From positions 2,790,001 to 2,854,000 of the forward strand of contig OY752143.1 of NCBI GenBank assembly GCA_963573315.1: 64,000 nucleotides of DNA. Reading direction: 5' to 3'. The notes below the pieces were generated by a model. It saw only the letters and a program-made list of their open reading frames with translations, made no database searches and was not told the origin of the DNA. A program made the position numbers and the translations under genes. This DNA comes from Entomortierella parvispora (lineage: Eukaryota; Mortierellomycota; Mortierellomycetes; Mortierellales; Mortierellaceae). Shown one piece after another: positions 35,028 through 46,885 of the stretch; the stretch's first letter is position 1; every line of letters starts with the position of its first letter.

Positions 35028-37673
35028 ATGCTTTCTTCCGTCTCCCGCTTGGCCATCACCACCGGCCGTCGCTCCGTTCACCGCGCTGCTGCTCTTGTGC
35101 CTTTGGCCAGGGCCGCTGCTGCCTACAACGCTGCTGCCGCGCGCTCCTTCTCTGCCTCTGCCAGGTAACTCCCCTCTTCCACCTTTTTCGAATCCCCAGC
35201 GGCCACTTGTACAGCAGCGCAACTCTCTTTTTATAATTCTCGACAGCTCGACAACCTCACCCAACAAAATTACAAACACAGCTCAATCAAAAGGGAAAAA
35301 ATCAGAGCAGGGAGAACAAAGTCTGCTTGGGCAGCGCGAATTAATCTGATCTGATCTGGCAGCCAGGTAGCTCCTCGGGAACCGGGAGCTGCCCGTGTTC
35401 ATCACAAGAGCTGGTTTGGTCGACTCGGAAGGAACTTTCGTATTATTTTTTTTCGGTGCTGTTTTCATTATGAAATCACTGTTCGGGAATCGTTCAATGG
35501 TTACGAAAGGGCCAATTTTCTGTTGTTGTTGTGGGTGTGATCCAGAGCCGTGGGATTTTTTTGATCTCTTTATTTTGTGTTTGATTTGCGTTATCATGAT
35601 GTCGACAATCTTGCTATCGGAGGCAATTGTGGGATGGGTGTGTGTGCAAGAGCATTAACTTGAGGTGGACAGTACAAAAGTATCAGACCCATCCCCTGCT
35701 CTGCTTCTGGAACGCGCCAGCAGCATTGTGGCAGAACGAGGGGCAAAAAAAAACAGTCTGCGAAAGAGGGGGAGGGAAGAGATAGGAACACTGAAAGAGA
35801 AAAAGAGCTAGTTGAAAGTGAGGAAGCGGGAGCGAAAGAGGTTCTCGATGCTAATGGTCGTCGGGACCCTTGATCGATCTGCCTACTTCCTGGATGGAAC
35901 AGACTGTACTGACTTTGATAATCTCTTTCAATCTAATAGCGCTCCTCGCCACATCCTTGCCTCCGCCTCCGTCTCTCTCAAGACCAACATGGCCCGCTTC
36001 TACAGCTCCAAGAGTACGTATTCACTACAAGCTGGTCAACACAATCGATCCAACAAAAAAGTGAGATCTTGAGTCAATGTACAAACAGAGCTCTAATCCA
36101 TGGATTCTCTTTCTATCTCACAGGCTACCCCACCCACATCACCATCAACATGCCCGCTCTCTCCCCCACCATGACCCATGGAAACATTGGCACTTGGCAG
36201 AAGAAGGTCGGCGATGCCGTCGCCCCCGGTGATGTTCTTGTCGAGATTGAGACTGACAAGGCCCAGATGGACTTTGAGTGCCAGGAGGAGGGTTTCATTG
36301 CCAAGATCTTGGCTGACTCTGGATCCAAGGATGTCGATATCAACCGCCCCATCGCCATCATGGTTGAGAACAAGGAGGATATTGAGAAGTTTGCCGACTT
36401 TACCGTTGACAACGTTGGAGGCGCCGCTGCCCCTGCTGCTGCTGAGAAGAAGGAGGAGGCCCCTAAGGCTGAGGCTCCCAAGGCCGAGGCTGTCAAGTCC
36501 ACTGAGTCTGCCAACGCTGCTCCTTCCCGCTCTGATGCTGGTAAGATTTTGTTTTGCAATTGGAGAATGAAAAGGAAAAAAAAAAAAGAGAAAAAGGGCT
36601 CTGGACGTGTTTGCTCGGAGGATCACAGGAAACAAACAGGGCCACAAGTTGTAAGAATCGACCTTGTAGACAGAGGCTAATTCTTGTATTGCTCTGTCTA
36701 TAGACCGCATCTTTGCCAGCCCCATCGCCAAGAAGATCGCCAACGAGAAGAACCTCTCTCTCGGAGATATCTCCGGCACTGGACCCCACGGCCGCATCTT
36801 GAAGGCTGACGTCGAGGGATTCACCCCTGCCCGTATGTGTTGGTGGCGTGCATCTCTTCTCACACTTTGCAGTAGAATTGTTTGGTTAACTTTTATTTTC
36901 TTTATTATCTTGCACAAATAGCCAAGAAGGCCGCTGCCCCCGCTCCCGCCCCTAAGGCCGCTGCCCCTGCCGCCCCCGCCGCTGCTGCCTACACCGACAT
37001 TCCTCTCACCAACATGCGCAAGATCATTGCTCAGCGTTTGACCGAGTCCAAGCAGAACGTCCCTCACTACTACGTTACCGTCGAGATGGAGATGGACAAG
37101 GTCTTGAAGCTCCGCGAGGTTCTCAACAAGCAGTCTGAGGACAAGTACAAGCTCTCTGTTAACGACTTCATTGTCAAGGCTTCCGCCCTTGCCCTCAAGG
37201 CCGTTCCTGAGGCCAACAGCTCGTGGATGAACGACTCTATTAGACAGTACCACAGCTCTGATATCTGCGTCGCCACCTCGACCCCCACTGGCTTGATCAC
37301 CCCCATTGTCGCCAACGCCGAGACCAAGGGTTTGGCCACTATCTCGAACCAGGTCAAGGACCTCGCTTCCCGCGCTCGCGCCAACAAGCTCGCTCCCCAC
37401 GAGTACCAGGGCGGTACCTTCACCATCTCCAACATGGGCATGTACGGCATCAAGCACTTCACTGCCATCATTAACCCTCCCCAGTCCTGCATCTTGGCTG
37501 TCGGTGCTACCGAGAAGCGTGTCGTTCCCGGTGAGGATGGTGATGTCCGCACCGCCTCGATCATGGCTGTCACCTTGAGCTCTGACCACCGCACTGTTGA
37601 CGGTGCTGTTGCCGCACAGTTCTTGAAGTCCTTCAAGGGTTACATGGAGAACCCATTGAAGATGCTTTTGTAA
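35028..37673 (+). CDS. LAT1: Pyruvate dehydrogenase E2, dihydrolipoamide acetyltransferase
   Basis: Core acetyltransferase of the mitochondrial pyruvate dehydrogenase complex, making acetyl-CoA. Exons 35028-35164, 35940-36013, 36124-36540, 36704-36832 and 36922-37673 give 502 aa in phase. Arg/Ala-rich mitochondrial presequence ([20 protein letters not shown]) and a second basic stretch ending ARFYSSK; one lipoyl domain with lipoyl-lysine K116 in EIETDKAQM; Ala/Lys/Pro linker; E1/E3-binding domain ([18 protein letters not shown]); second linker; catalytic domain with the active-site SSDHRTVDG (His475, Asp479). Intron 1 (775 nt) splits the presequence. A 571-aa antisense frame over the body is a codon-bias shadow. 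Confidence 0.97.
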
Positions 37674-38315
37674 AAAAAACACACTCTCTCTCACACACAC
37701 ACAACACACCGCTCGACTCCCCCTATAGATATTACCCTTCCCCAACCCCTCTGTTCGCAGGCGAGCTGTTCGCTGCCATAATGAAGAAAAACCAGCATTT
37801 TTAAACATTTATAGAGTCTATATGAAGACACAAAATGAAAAAGCGATCTTGTGCCCCAGCAGGGAGGCCAACTGACCTTCTTGTCTGCCTTTTTCTGCTG
37901 GGCGTAAGAATGAGAAATAAATGCAAAGAGCCCAGATAGGCAACAGGGGCACCAGAAGCGGGTGAAGGGTTGCGAATGAAGGGCTGACGCGTCCGGAACC
38001 TTGTCAGTGAGGAGCGAGGACGTGGAGAGAGGACTGAGAGGACTGAAGAGCAGATGTAGTGTCCGAGCGCACAACTGGCTGATGAGCAACCAAAGGAGGA
38101 AGAGCAGTAGACGCGATGGAAGGGGTGAGATGGAGAAGAATGGAAGGAAACGTGCATCGCATTGCGTTGAACCCCTTGCGCCATGGGGGGAAAAGAAGAG
38201 TAGGCTCACTCTTTTTTTTTCCTTTGTTTTTCTTTCTTTTCGTCTGCTCAATTCAATCATTGTCCTCTCTTTCCTCACTGTCCCATCAACCACCCGCTCA
38301 ATCCATCTTTGACCA
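37674..38315. other. Intergenic between PDH E2 and TUG gene
   Basis: 642 nt: an ACACAC-rich 3' flank, then a T-rich leader (38208-38235) before the ATG at 38316. No gene seen. Confidence 0.4.
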
Positions 38316-41300
38316 ATGGCCTCCAACCTCACCGTCAACCTCGGCGGAGGCAAGAAGCAGCTCGTCAAGACCACCCCAACCATGATTCTGCGCCAAGTCG
38401 TCAACTCTGTCTGCGAGAAGCATGGCTACGCTGAGCCAGAGACTTATGGCCTCAAGTACGTGCCCATGCAATGTGTCATGGCGTTGGGCTTTCGTTGTGT
38501 GTTGGTCATTGTACTCTAGTCCCTTCCTGAGCTCCGCGGAGGAGCGTGCATCTGCATGCGCATCGCCCATGTGTTGTGTTGTGTTGTGTGTTGTGTTTGT
38601 CATGTTGACTGTTGACCAATGCTCTCTTCAACCCTCATACATGCAACGTGCTTTCCATTCTCTTTGGGAATCAAACCCCTTGGGTGGACAAACTTCTTTG
38701 GCTTGATTATTAATCCAACCTTGTCTGCTTCGTGCTGCCTTCAATTCACTTAGGAGCGGAAAGAACTTTCTAGACCTGTCGCTCTCAATCAGATATGCCA
38801 ACATTGCACCAGGCGCAAAGCTAGAGCTCGCTCGAGTGCCCAAGGATAGGTCGGGTAAGAAAACACCGGGACAATGGCAAGGAGGCTGTTTTTTTGTGGG
38901 GAGTATGACTGGACTGTGAAACTGATATGAATGGAACATCTTTGTTGCTTTATCTCTTTTGCGCGTACTGTAGCACCCACCCATGTCGACTTGGCCCTTC
39001 AATTGGAGGACGGGGGTAGAACGATCCAATCTTTCGCAATCACGAGTACTCTGTGGGATGTACTCCTTGGATTCGAAGCTGCATCAAATGGGTAAGACGA
39101 CGGACAATGGAAAGGCGGGAGATTAATTGAAAGAATATCCTCGGGAATCTGGAAAGAAACAATCATGGAGAGGACGATCTGCATGGAATATGATTGGAGA
39201 ACAAGGTTGTGGTGCAGATGCTAACGGAACTTTTGCTCCCACATTGCTTGACGGGACATAGAACTCTGAACTTGACACGTCGGACATCAGTGCCTCAGCC
39301 AACTTCGAAAAATATTTTCTCTTTGCAACGGATCAAGAAGGCGATCAAGCCTGCGACGCAGGTGTATCTTCTCCCCGTCGTCATCTTGCTGGAGCGCGAG
39401 GTAATGTCTTTGTTTCTTTGCTTAGGAACAAGGCATAGTTATACGGCCCTTCTTACGTACTACAATGGCTTGTCAATTGCCTCCTTCTGACATTTGGTTT
39501 CTGATTCTTTATAGTACGTCTCTATTCCAGCCCTGAAAACAACGACATTGCAACTGGCAGGATTGCTCAAAGGAAACTCAGTCTTCAGAGTCATGATGCG
39601 TTTCACAGATGCGGGTATTGAGGATTTCATGGAAGATATTGAAAAAGATCACAGTAAACCAGCAGTACTGGCTGCCGATCCACGGCCAGAATCACCAGCT
39701 GCAGCATTAGCACCAGCATCAAGACCAACACCAGCACCATCAGCTGTACACACTCATGCCCGCCCCTCAACGCCACAGACTGGACACACAACTGACAAGA
39801 CTGCAGGCGAGACCGACTTTATTATTGCTCGGGAAGCGTACCATGCCGGTTCCTCTGCAGATCTAACAGTCAACCCTCAAGGACAGGAGGTTCCTACTGG
39901 TCGCTCTGGAAGCGTAGAGAACCTTACTCGCGAGGGACATATGGCTGGCCCTGCTCACGGAGCTGTCCCCATGGACATCGATCGTCCAACTCCAACACAA
40001 GACATGAATGCCCTCATGGTGCAAGCCAACCAGGAAATTCGCCAGCTTAGAGAGGAACAGACGCAAGCTGCTATGACTGACCGTGTCAAGAAACTCTCAA
40101 AGGCTTCAGACAGTGACGACCGAGAACGGTTTGTGCGCAGTTTACCACCTGGTGCTGGATTCACAGAGGAGCCTAGCAGTACCGAGATGGAAGTTGACAC
40201 CCAGCACCCTAGATCGGAGTCACCGTCTTCGACTCTTCCAGACCAACAAGAGCTTGTCCGTCAGATTGCTCACCGTGTCAGTCAACAGCTCCGGAATGCT
40301 GAAAAGCGAGGCGATGGCGGCTTGGATTACCATGCATTGATTGCACAGGAAATTGAAAAGGAGCAACTTGCTGGATCGCTTCCATCGACCCCGACCGGAA
40401 GTCGTCAGAACTCTGTACACAGGAGCAAGGATGAGGGGGATGCCTCGCCTCGCTTGGTCTCCGCGCCTGGATCTCCTCAAACGAGAACCTCGACAAACAT
40501 GATTGTAGATGAAGCTCTTTTTGACAGAAATGTAAAGGTCTTCCGTCCACCCGCCGATAATTCTACCCCACTTTCCAACCAGAGTAAGTTCCTCCTACAA
40601 AGTCTGGGGTCTGTCCTTGGTTGCCAGTCGCGGCCAAAAATTGCAAGACTAACAGGCTTCCCCTTCCTTTTTTTCTTCGCCTATAGTTGAGCTACCTGAT
40701 GACTTTTATACCCTGTCTGCCCAGGATGTGATGAAGTTGATGAACTCCCAAAAGAGGCTGCGCGAAGAGGAAGAGAAGCGTGGATTCAAGACGGCTGCTG
40801 TCCGTGCAGAGGAGGAAAAGGCAAAGGAACGCCGGTATCCCAAGACGATCATTCGGGTTCGGTTCCCAGATCGGGTCCAGATCCAAGCTACATTCCGCAG
40901 CCAAGAGACGATCGGCGATCTCCGCAAGTGGGTTGCAAGCGCGTGTGTTGGCCAGGGCGAGAAGTTTGAACTTTGTGAGTATTCTCATTGCTTTCTTTCT
41001 CTGTATACTCTCGACTCGTATTTCTCATTTAACTTATACCCTGTTTTCACGCCTTTCAATTGCCGATAATTAAGATACGACGCCTCCCAAAAAGGTCCTC
41101 TCTGACGACAAACAGACACTTTACCAGGCAGGACTGGCACCCCAGAGTATCGTGTATTTTTCATGGGCAGACTCAAAGTTGAACTTGAACCCACCGTTCC
41201 TGAACGGAGAACACATGCTGAAACTTCAGGACCTGCCCCTCCCCGGACAAGAGGACGAGACAAACTCTGCGAGTGCAGAGGGAAGTGAAGCAGCTTCTTC

Positions 41301-41454
41301 AGCAGCTGGAGGACAAACGCTGAACCGAACTGGAACCATTCCTTTGGTCTCACAAGCTGATAGACAGATGAGCCAGCGGATGAGCACAGACAAGCCTGGG
41401 GGTGGTAGTAGCAGTGGGGGCCTTCCCAAATGGATGAAGCTGTCCAAGAAATAA
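38316..41454 (+). CDS. ASPSCR1: TUG/ASPSCR1-like UBX-domain protein
   Basis: UBX adaptor of the p97/Cdc48 ATPase; the animal member tethers GLUT4 vesicles and disassembles p97 hexamers. Exons 38316-38455, 38754-38854, 38974-39091, 39262-39400, 39515-40583, 40687-40974 and 41075-41454 give 744 aa in phase. The N-terminal ubiquitin-like TUG-UBL1 begins LTVNLGGGKKQLVKT and continues to GAKLELARVPK. A second UBL-like segment (THVDLALQLEDGGRTIQSF) follows, then a long low-complexity region with Pro/Ala repeats. The UBX domain (about 571-650) has YPKTIIRVRFPD, QATFRSQETIGDLRKWV and YTTPPKKVLSD with the FxP-type loop. Ends with a basic WMKLSKK. Fungal cargo unknown. Confidence 0.92.
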
Positions 41455-41482
41455 TCGAAGATCCCAATGAACCCCTCTAAGA

Positions 41483-41488
41483 AATAAA
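41483..41488 (+). terminator. AATAAA polyadenylation-type signal
   Basis: AATAAA 29 nt after the TUG stop codon. Confidence 0.5.
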
Positions 41489-43629
41489 AAGAAAGAAGCA
41501 AGTCGAAACAAGACAGTTTTTAACAAGCTATGGTCAGTGGTTAAAGCATTGTTTTCATACCCTCAGAAAAACGAGTCGGAATAGGAAGGTCGTTCCAGAC
41601 AGGGCAACTGTCGTCAACCATGAGGTACACATTATGGATTGAGAAGCTGCAGGCGAGTTGAAGATGGAGGAGACCTTGGCAAGGGTTGGGCAAGCTGGGT
41701 ACCCTGGGGAGAACTAGAAAGCTAGAGCGCGAGGAACGCGTGTCGAGTTTCAAACACGACCGTTCTGTGCGCATCGTGGAGTGTCGCCAGGTAGATGCAT
41801 GGAAGAAGACTGCATGCGTCTGACAAAGTGCGGGAACTCCCAAACCATGTACCTTCCCACTCAGGGTCCAGATGCAAGACCACACTCAGCCAGCTGCAAG
41901 CTGCTTCGCCCCTGCTGGTTAAAATGAATGGTCCAAGGAGTCCATTAATGTCGATTGACCTCCAGGTGCATGGCGACAGAATCTAGCTCCCTGCAGGTTC
42001 TTCCATCCCCTTGGTTGCGCTCCACGCTTCCCCATGTATGCTTTGCCTCATTGCGCATATCTATTCCGCCTACTATTTCCTCTGTTTTGTTAGGTTTGGA
42101 CTTGAAAAGGGTCTTCCCTACAATAGCATCTGCATTTCAGTGCATGGAAAAGACGGCGATGCGCCATTGGGACGAGCGACTGAGAGTATCATGGTGCTCA
42201 AGAGGGACAAAGAGGTGCAGCGTAGAGGCTGTCGCTCCTCTCCCACTCTCTTTTGTCTCTCTCCTTCCTCCTTTGGCCCCTTCCTCCCTTCCAGTCGCGC
42301 TGTCTCCTCTTTCCCTCCCAATCCCTCTCCTTCTCAGATCACTTGCACCCCCTTCACCCTGAGGAAAGAAAGAACAAATCGAATGTGCCGCACCCTTGCG
42401 TCCAGATCGATTTCTTTTCTTTGGCACATCCGGTCTGCCCACGTCTTCTGTCCTCCTCCCCCTTTCTTCTTCTTCCTCCTCCTCCTCTTCCTCCCTCCCT
42501 TACCAATTCGTCACTCCCACCACGTACAACGAGTGTGGGCCAGGAGAAAGAGCTGCCATGCCCTTCGATTTGCCCAACCCCACACGCCCATGCAATTGTT
42601 CTAACCTGCAGCATTGGTTTCTGGTTACATTATTGCGCTATTGCGCTGCACCACAGCAGTGCTGATCCTGGCCCTTCGGTGCCGTACATGCACATCGTCA
42701 CCCAAAGCAGCCATAACACCGGCCGAATGATCATGCCCGCACCTCTATGACCGATTCCATTCTTTACCAGGAAGAGGCGACTCTCACTCTTTCTACCTCT
42801 CTCTCTCCTTCTCTGTACACAGCCTGGTACCTGTCAATCTCTCTTGTCCGTCTTCATCCTGACGACTACCCACCTGTCTACAGTCTTCATGAACGACATT
42901 CCCTTTCGTCAGGACCCTTTCCCTCTTCCCTTTGCTTCTAGTCCTCCTCAGTCGTGCGTGCGTTTCGTAAGGACCCTTTTTCATTCTTGCTTCCTAAGAG
43001 CCGGATACTCTCCGAACACGACATCCTGTCTGATCTCAGGTATCGCGTTCTTGCAAAAGCTGTGTTTCTTCTTTGGTCACTTTTTTCCCAGCCTTGTTTG
43101 CTTGTTTGTCAATTCTATTCCAAAGGCGCGCCGTCGACCACCGTTCCTTCCCCTGTTCATCGTCTTTTCATGTTGCCGTGTCCGTGCTTCCTGTAACCAC
43201 TTTGTCCGCGCAGCACTCGCAGTCAAGCTCATTAACGGATCTCATTGCCAAAACGGATGCAGAACTTCGCTGCCAACTATCCAACTATCCGCCTTTCCCT
43301 TTTCAACCATTCTCTTTAAATACAACTCATTCTCCCTTCTCTTGTAATTGTTTCTTCTTCACATCTTGCACCTCTTGAGAAAATCATTTGCCATTTTACA
43401 GCCTCAACCCTCCTTTTCTCCTCACTTCCCTGCTTCCCTCATCCCTATTTCTCACTCCTCTCTTTTTTTTCCCTTCTGTTGCTCCTCTCTCTCACCCCTC
43501 TCTCCTTCTCGCTTACCGCAACCTTACTCTCTTTACCCTTAATACCGTTTACACCCCTGGCTCTCCCGACAACATCAGCTCCCGAACCCGCCAGCGGCCC
43601 TTCCTCAAATTGTCTCCAACATTTCAGCA
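41489..43629. other. 2.1-kb upstream region of the MYB gene
   Basis: No convincing coding sequence. From about 42240 onward the plus strand is strongly CT-rich up to the MYB start, consistent with a long promoter and 5' leader. Scattered frames up to 197 aa are Ser/Pro/Leu-rich shadows of that composition. Confidence 0.5.
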
Positions 43630-46238
43630 ATGAAAATCCAAGCTGCTCTGTCACCGCTCAACATCAACCATCACCAATCGATGGAGTATTCCATGGAGAG
43701 AATGTCCTTTGCTTCGCCTAACCCTTCCATCTCAGCCCCTGCTGTGAACTCGTTTAACAGCAACCACCACCAACATCACCCGTTGCCGCCGCCTCCGCAC
43801 GTTCCTTTTCACTTCTCTTCGACCTTGATGCACACACACCAGCATCCTCAGCTTCAGAGCCACCCTCATCATAGTCAGCACATTGCTGCTCATCCACACC
43901 AGCAGCAACATTTTGATGGTCCCTGGCAGCGTCACGAGGTAACTATCCAAACCAACAACCAGTTCGGATCCTTCCTCCTTCCCCTTCCCTCCAAAATTAA
44001 CTGTGGTTCCACCCAGAAGAGACTCAATTGTTTCCTGTCCTCCGACCTCCTGCATCAATGTTTACGTGCTGTTGACGAGCTGCAAACATGAAAACCATTC
44101 TCTGGCATGTTCCCAGGAAGCTCATGGACACTCTTGTACACTCTCCACACTCTACACTCCTACATAAACATACAAATACAAATACACCCAATTGACCCAT
44201 CCCTATCTTCGCCCCTCCCTTCCTCTCTACCCCTGTCCCATTCTTCTTGCTCACCCACACATACAACTTGCTTGCATATTAGGACCAGCTGTTGAATGAG
44301 GCAGTGACGACCTATGGAACAAAGTCATGGAAGATTGTCTCTGACTACGCGTTCCCGGACGGATCTCGCGACAAGAACGAGTGCATGCATAGATGGCGAG
44401 CACTCTCAACGACCCGTCCTCGACAGGTCAAAGGTCCCTGGACAGATGAGGTAAGGCTGCAGAACCACATCTCATCACAGTGCATTGCATCTCTCGGTCT
44501 TGATCTGACATTCTCTCCCCTTGTTTATTACCGTTGTTGCTTATGTTACCCTTTATTTTTTCAGGAGGATCGCAAGTTGAAGGAGCTAGTGGGCGAGTAC
44601 GGACCTGAAAAGTGGGTATTTATTGCTTCTCGGATCGGATCTCGCACAGGCAAGCAATGCCGGGAGCGTTGGCACAACCATTTGGATCCCCTCAGTAAGT
44701 GTCTTGTTACAACCGTATTCTTTGTCCTTTGGCACGCCCCAAGTTCGGCAAGACTAATCTCTAGCCCCATCCCTTTCTTTGCAACTCTAGTCAACAAGTC
44801 ACCTTTCACCCACGAAGAAGACATGCGAATCTTGGAGCTCTATAGTCGAATTGGCTCCAAGTGGGCCGAGATGGCCAAGCACATGCCCGGAAGACCCGAC
44901 AATGCGATCAAGAACCACTTCAACACAACGATGCAACGCAAGAAGAGACGAATGAGCATGCCTTCAATACGCCACCCTTATGGAGAGCAAGTCATTGACT
45001 TGTCCGCGCCCTCATCAGCTTCTTCCGCTCCTTCCTCTGCGTCCTCTGCGTCCTCCACGTCGTCTTCCTCTCCCTCGCCACAGCAGACCCATCACAATGT
45101 TCTTCACCCTTTCGCAGGACTCAACCGCGTCTCACCATCGAGCCCAACAAACACCAATGGATGTCGCCCGTTGATGACCAACTTGCACCCGAACCAGATG
45201 CTAAACTCCATGGCGCGGTTCATGCCCTATGATAGACGCCACTCTCTCCCAATGTCCAACTCTTTGGCACCCCTTCCCACGACATCTGCACCTTGTTCGT
45301 TGTTCTCTTCCCGATCCTCCTCTTTGTCATCAGGGTCCTCGGCTTCGGGTCTCAATTTGATTCTCCCGTCCCCACCCAAGACACCGGACATGACGCATCG
45401 CAAGAGCACCCTAGCTTCTTGGTGCGTGACCCCTCCTTCGCAACAGGCCAATGGCCTCGGTCGCTTTGGCTCCAACGGTAGCTGTGCCTTCCAGACTCCC
45501 GTGCTCGCACCACCCTCACTTGGATCTTTGTCGCGCTCTGCCTCCTACTCATCTTCCTCAACCATGACCCTGCCCGGGATCTCGTCGTTCGTGCACGCTT
45601 CCGAAGTCCAGCCCCGTCATCCTTTGAATGATGGTGAAGAGTCGAGGACCTCAACGACGATGACCGTTGCTGGAATCACATTCTCTCCTCCCTTGCTGCC
45701 AAAAGCAGGACTTTCATCCATGCCATTGAACCGAAGCGACTCCTCATCCTCAAGAGATTCATTCTCATCGACCGAAACTCTGGTTAATTCAGTTCGTCAC
45801 TTGCAAACAGGGCCTCTGGGAACTGAACAGCAACAGGCTTCGATAAAGGGGGCTACTTGGGGCCATGCGATGAAGCGTGAGCCAAGCCTCGAAAACGAGG
45901 AGTCTCAGCCGTATACCTTCCAGACCCAGCAGCCGAATCATCGCCATCATCACCACGCTTTTGGTCGATACGAGTCGTCCTCTTCACTTTCCCACCGTCA
46001 CGGTCATATTGAGTACGAGGAAGACAACGAGGATGATTCCATCCAGTCCGACCAAGAATCCATGGGTTTGACTGAGGATGAAGACCTGGAGGAAGACGAT
46101 TTCGATGATTTGCATCAGGACGAGGACGACGACGAGGAAGTGGCGAGCTTCCGAAACCGGGTTCGCAGCCGTCGCTTGTACAGTCAGAGTACCTCCCAGC
46201 TCATGTCAATCGAGAACTTGGTCGGACCTAGTCTGTAA
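43630..46238 (+). CDS. R1R2R3 MYB transcription factor
   Basis: DNA-binding regulator with three MYB repeats, the animal c-Myb / plant 3R-MYB arrangement linked to cell-cycle genes. Exons 43630-43938, 44283-44450, 44565-44694 and 44791-46238 give 684 aa in phase. His-rich N-terminus; R1 from about residue 95 ([15 protein letters not shown]...[10 protein letters not shown]...CMHRWRAL); R2 ([20 protein letters not shown]...[11 protein letters not shown]); R3 ([20 protein letters not shown]...[15 protein letters not shown]). In R3 the first tryptophan is replaced by Phe, as in many MYBs. The long tail is Ser/Pro/His-rich with an acidic C-terminal block, suited to activation. Introns fall within or between the repeats. 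Target genes unknown. Confidence 0.92.
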
Positions 46239-46885
46239 AAAAAGGTGTCTGTTCCGCCTCTCTTTCTTTTCTTTTCGAATACTTTCATTGCCATGAGCTG
46301 ATGATCTACACTTCCCCTTCCCTCTCGTTCTTACGGTAACTTATATCCCTTTCTGCCCTCGCACAATGTCTCCTTCCTTTTGCACAATTTATTACCTGCT
46401 GCTGTACAGTCCCCCTCTCCCCCACCCGTCTTCCTCCTCTTCCTCCTCCTCATCTTCTCCCACTTGTCACCCATAACCTTCCCCGTCCTCCTTCCTCATC
46501 CTCCTTCCTCATTTTAACGACAGGGCTTGCATTCTCCTTTGATTTTCTCCTTCCTCTCTCTCACACACTCTCTCACTCTATATCCAATGTATAACTCTAC
46601 GTTTTCTGTTCCCTATTTCACCCATCCGTGTACATATTGCATAGCCCTTTTTTTAAATTACATGCCTCCTTCCAATCTCTCAAACATCTCTCATTACTGT
46701 ACGCGTTTCAAGCATTATCTTTGCATGTTTACCAACCTTTTGTTTTTCTTCAACTGTGATTGTTGGCCTGTTATCCAACCACGCCTCCCAATAAAAAAAA
46801 AAGAGAAAAATTCTCCACTGTAACGAATTCCATTTTCATACAGGTCATTTTTATCCAACAAAAAAAAAACAAAAAAAGTGGAATT
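46239..46885. other. Convergent 3' region MYB/FERRY3-like
   Basis: 647 nt, CT-rich after MYB and A-rich near 46795-46875. No gene supported. Confidence 0.5.

Noticed and set aside
36093-37808. 571-aa minus-strand frame antisense to PDH E2
   Set aside because: It spans PDH E2 introns and exons. Its Gly/Val/Leu-rich composition is the reverse complement of C-ending codons in a highly biased gene.
41541-41885. 114-aa minus-strand frame downstream of TUG
   Set aside because: No family resemblance, no splice partners, and composition like the surrounding non-coding DNA.
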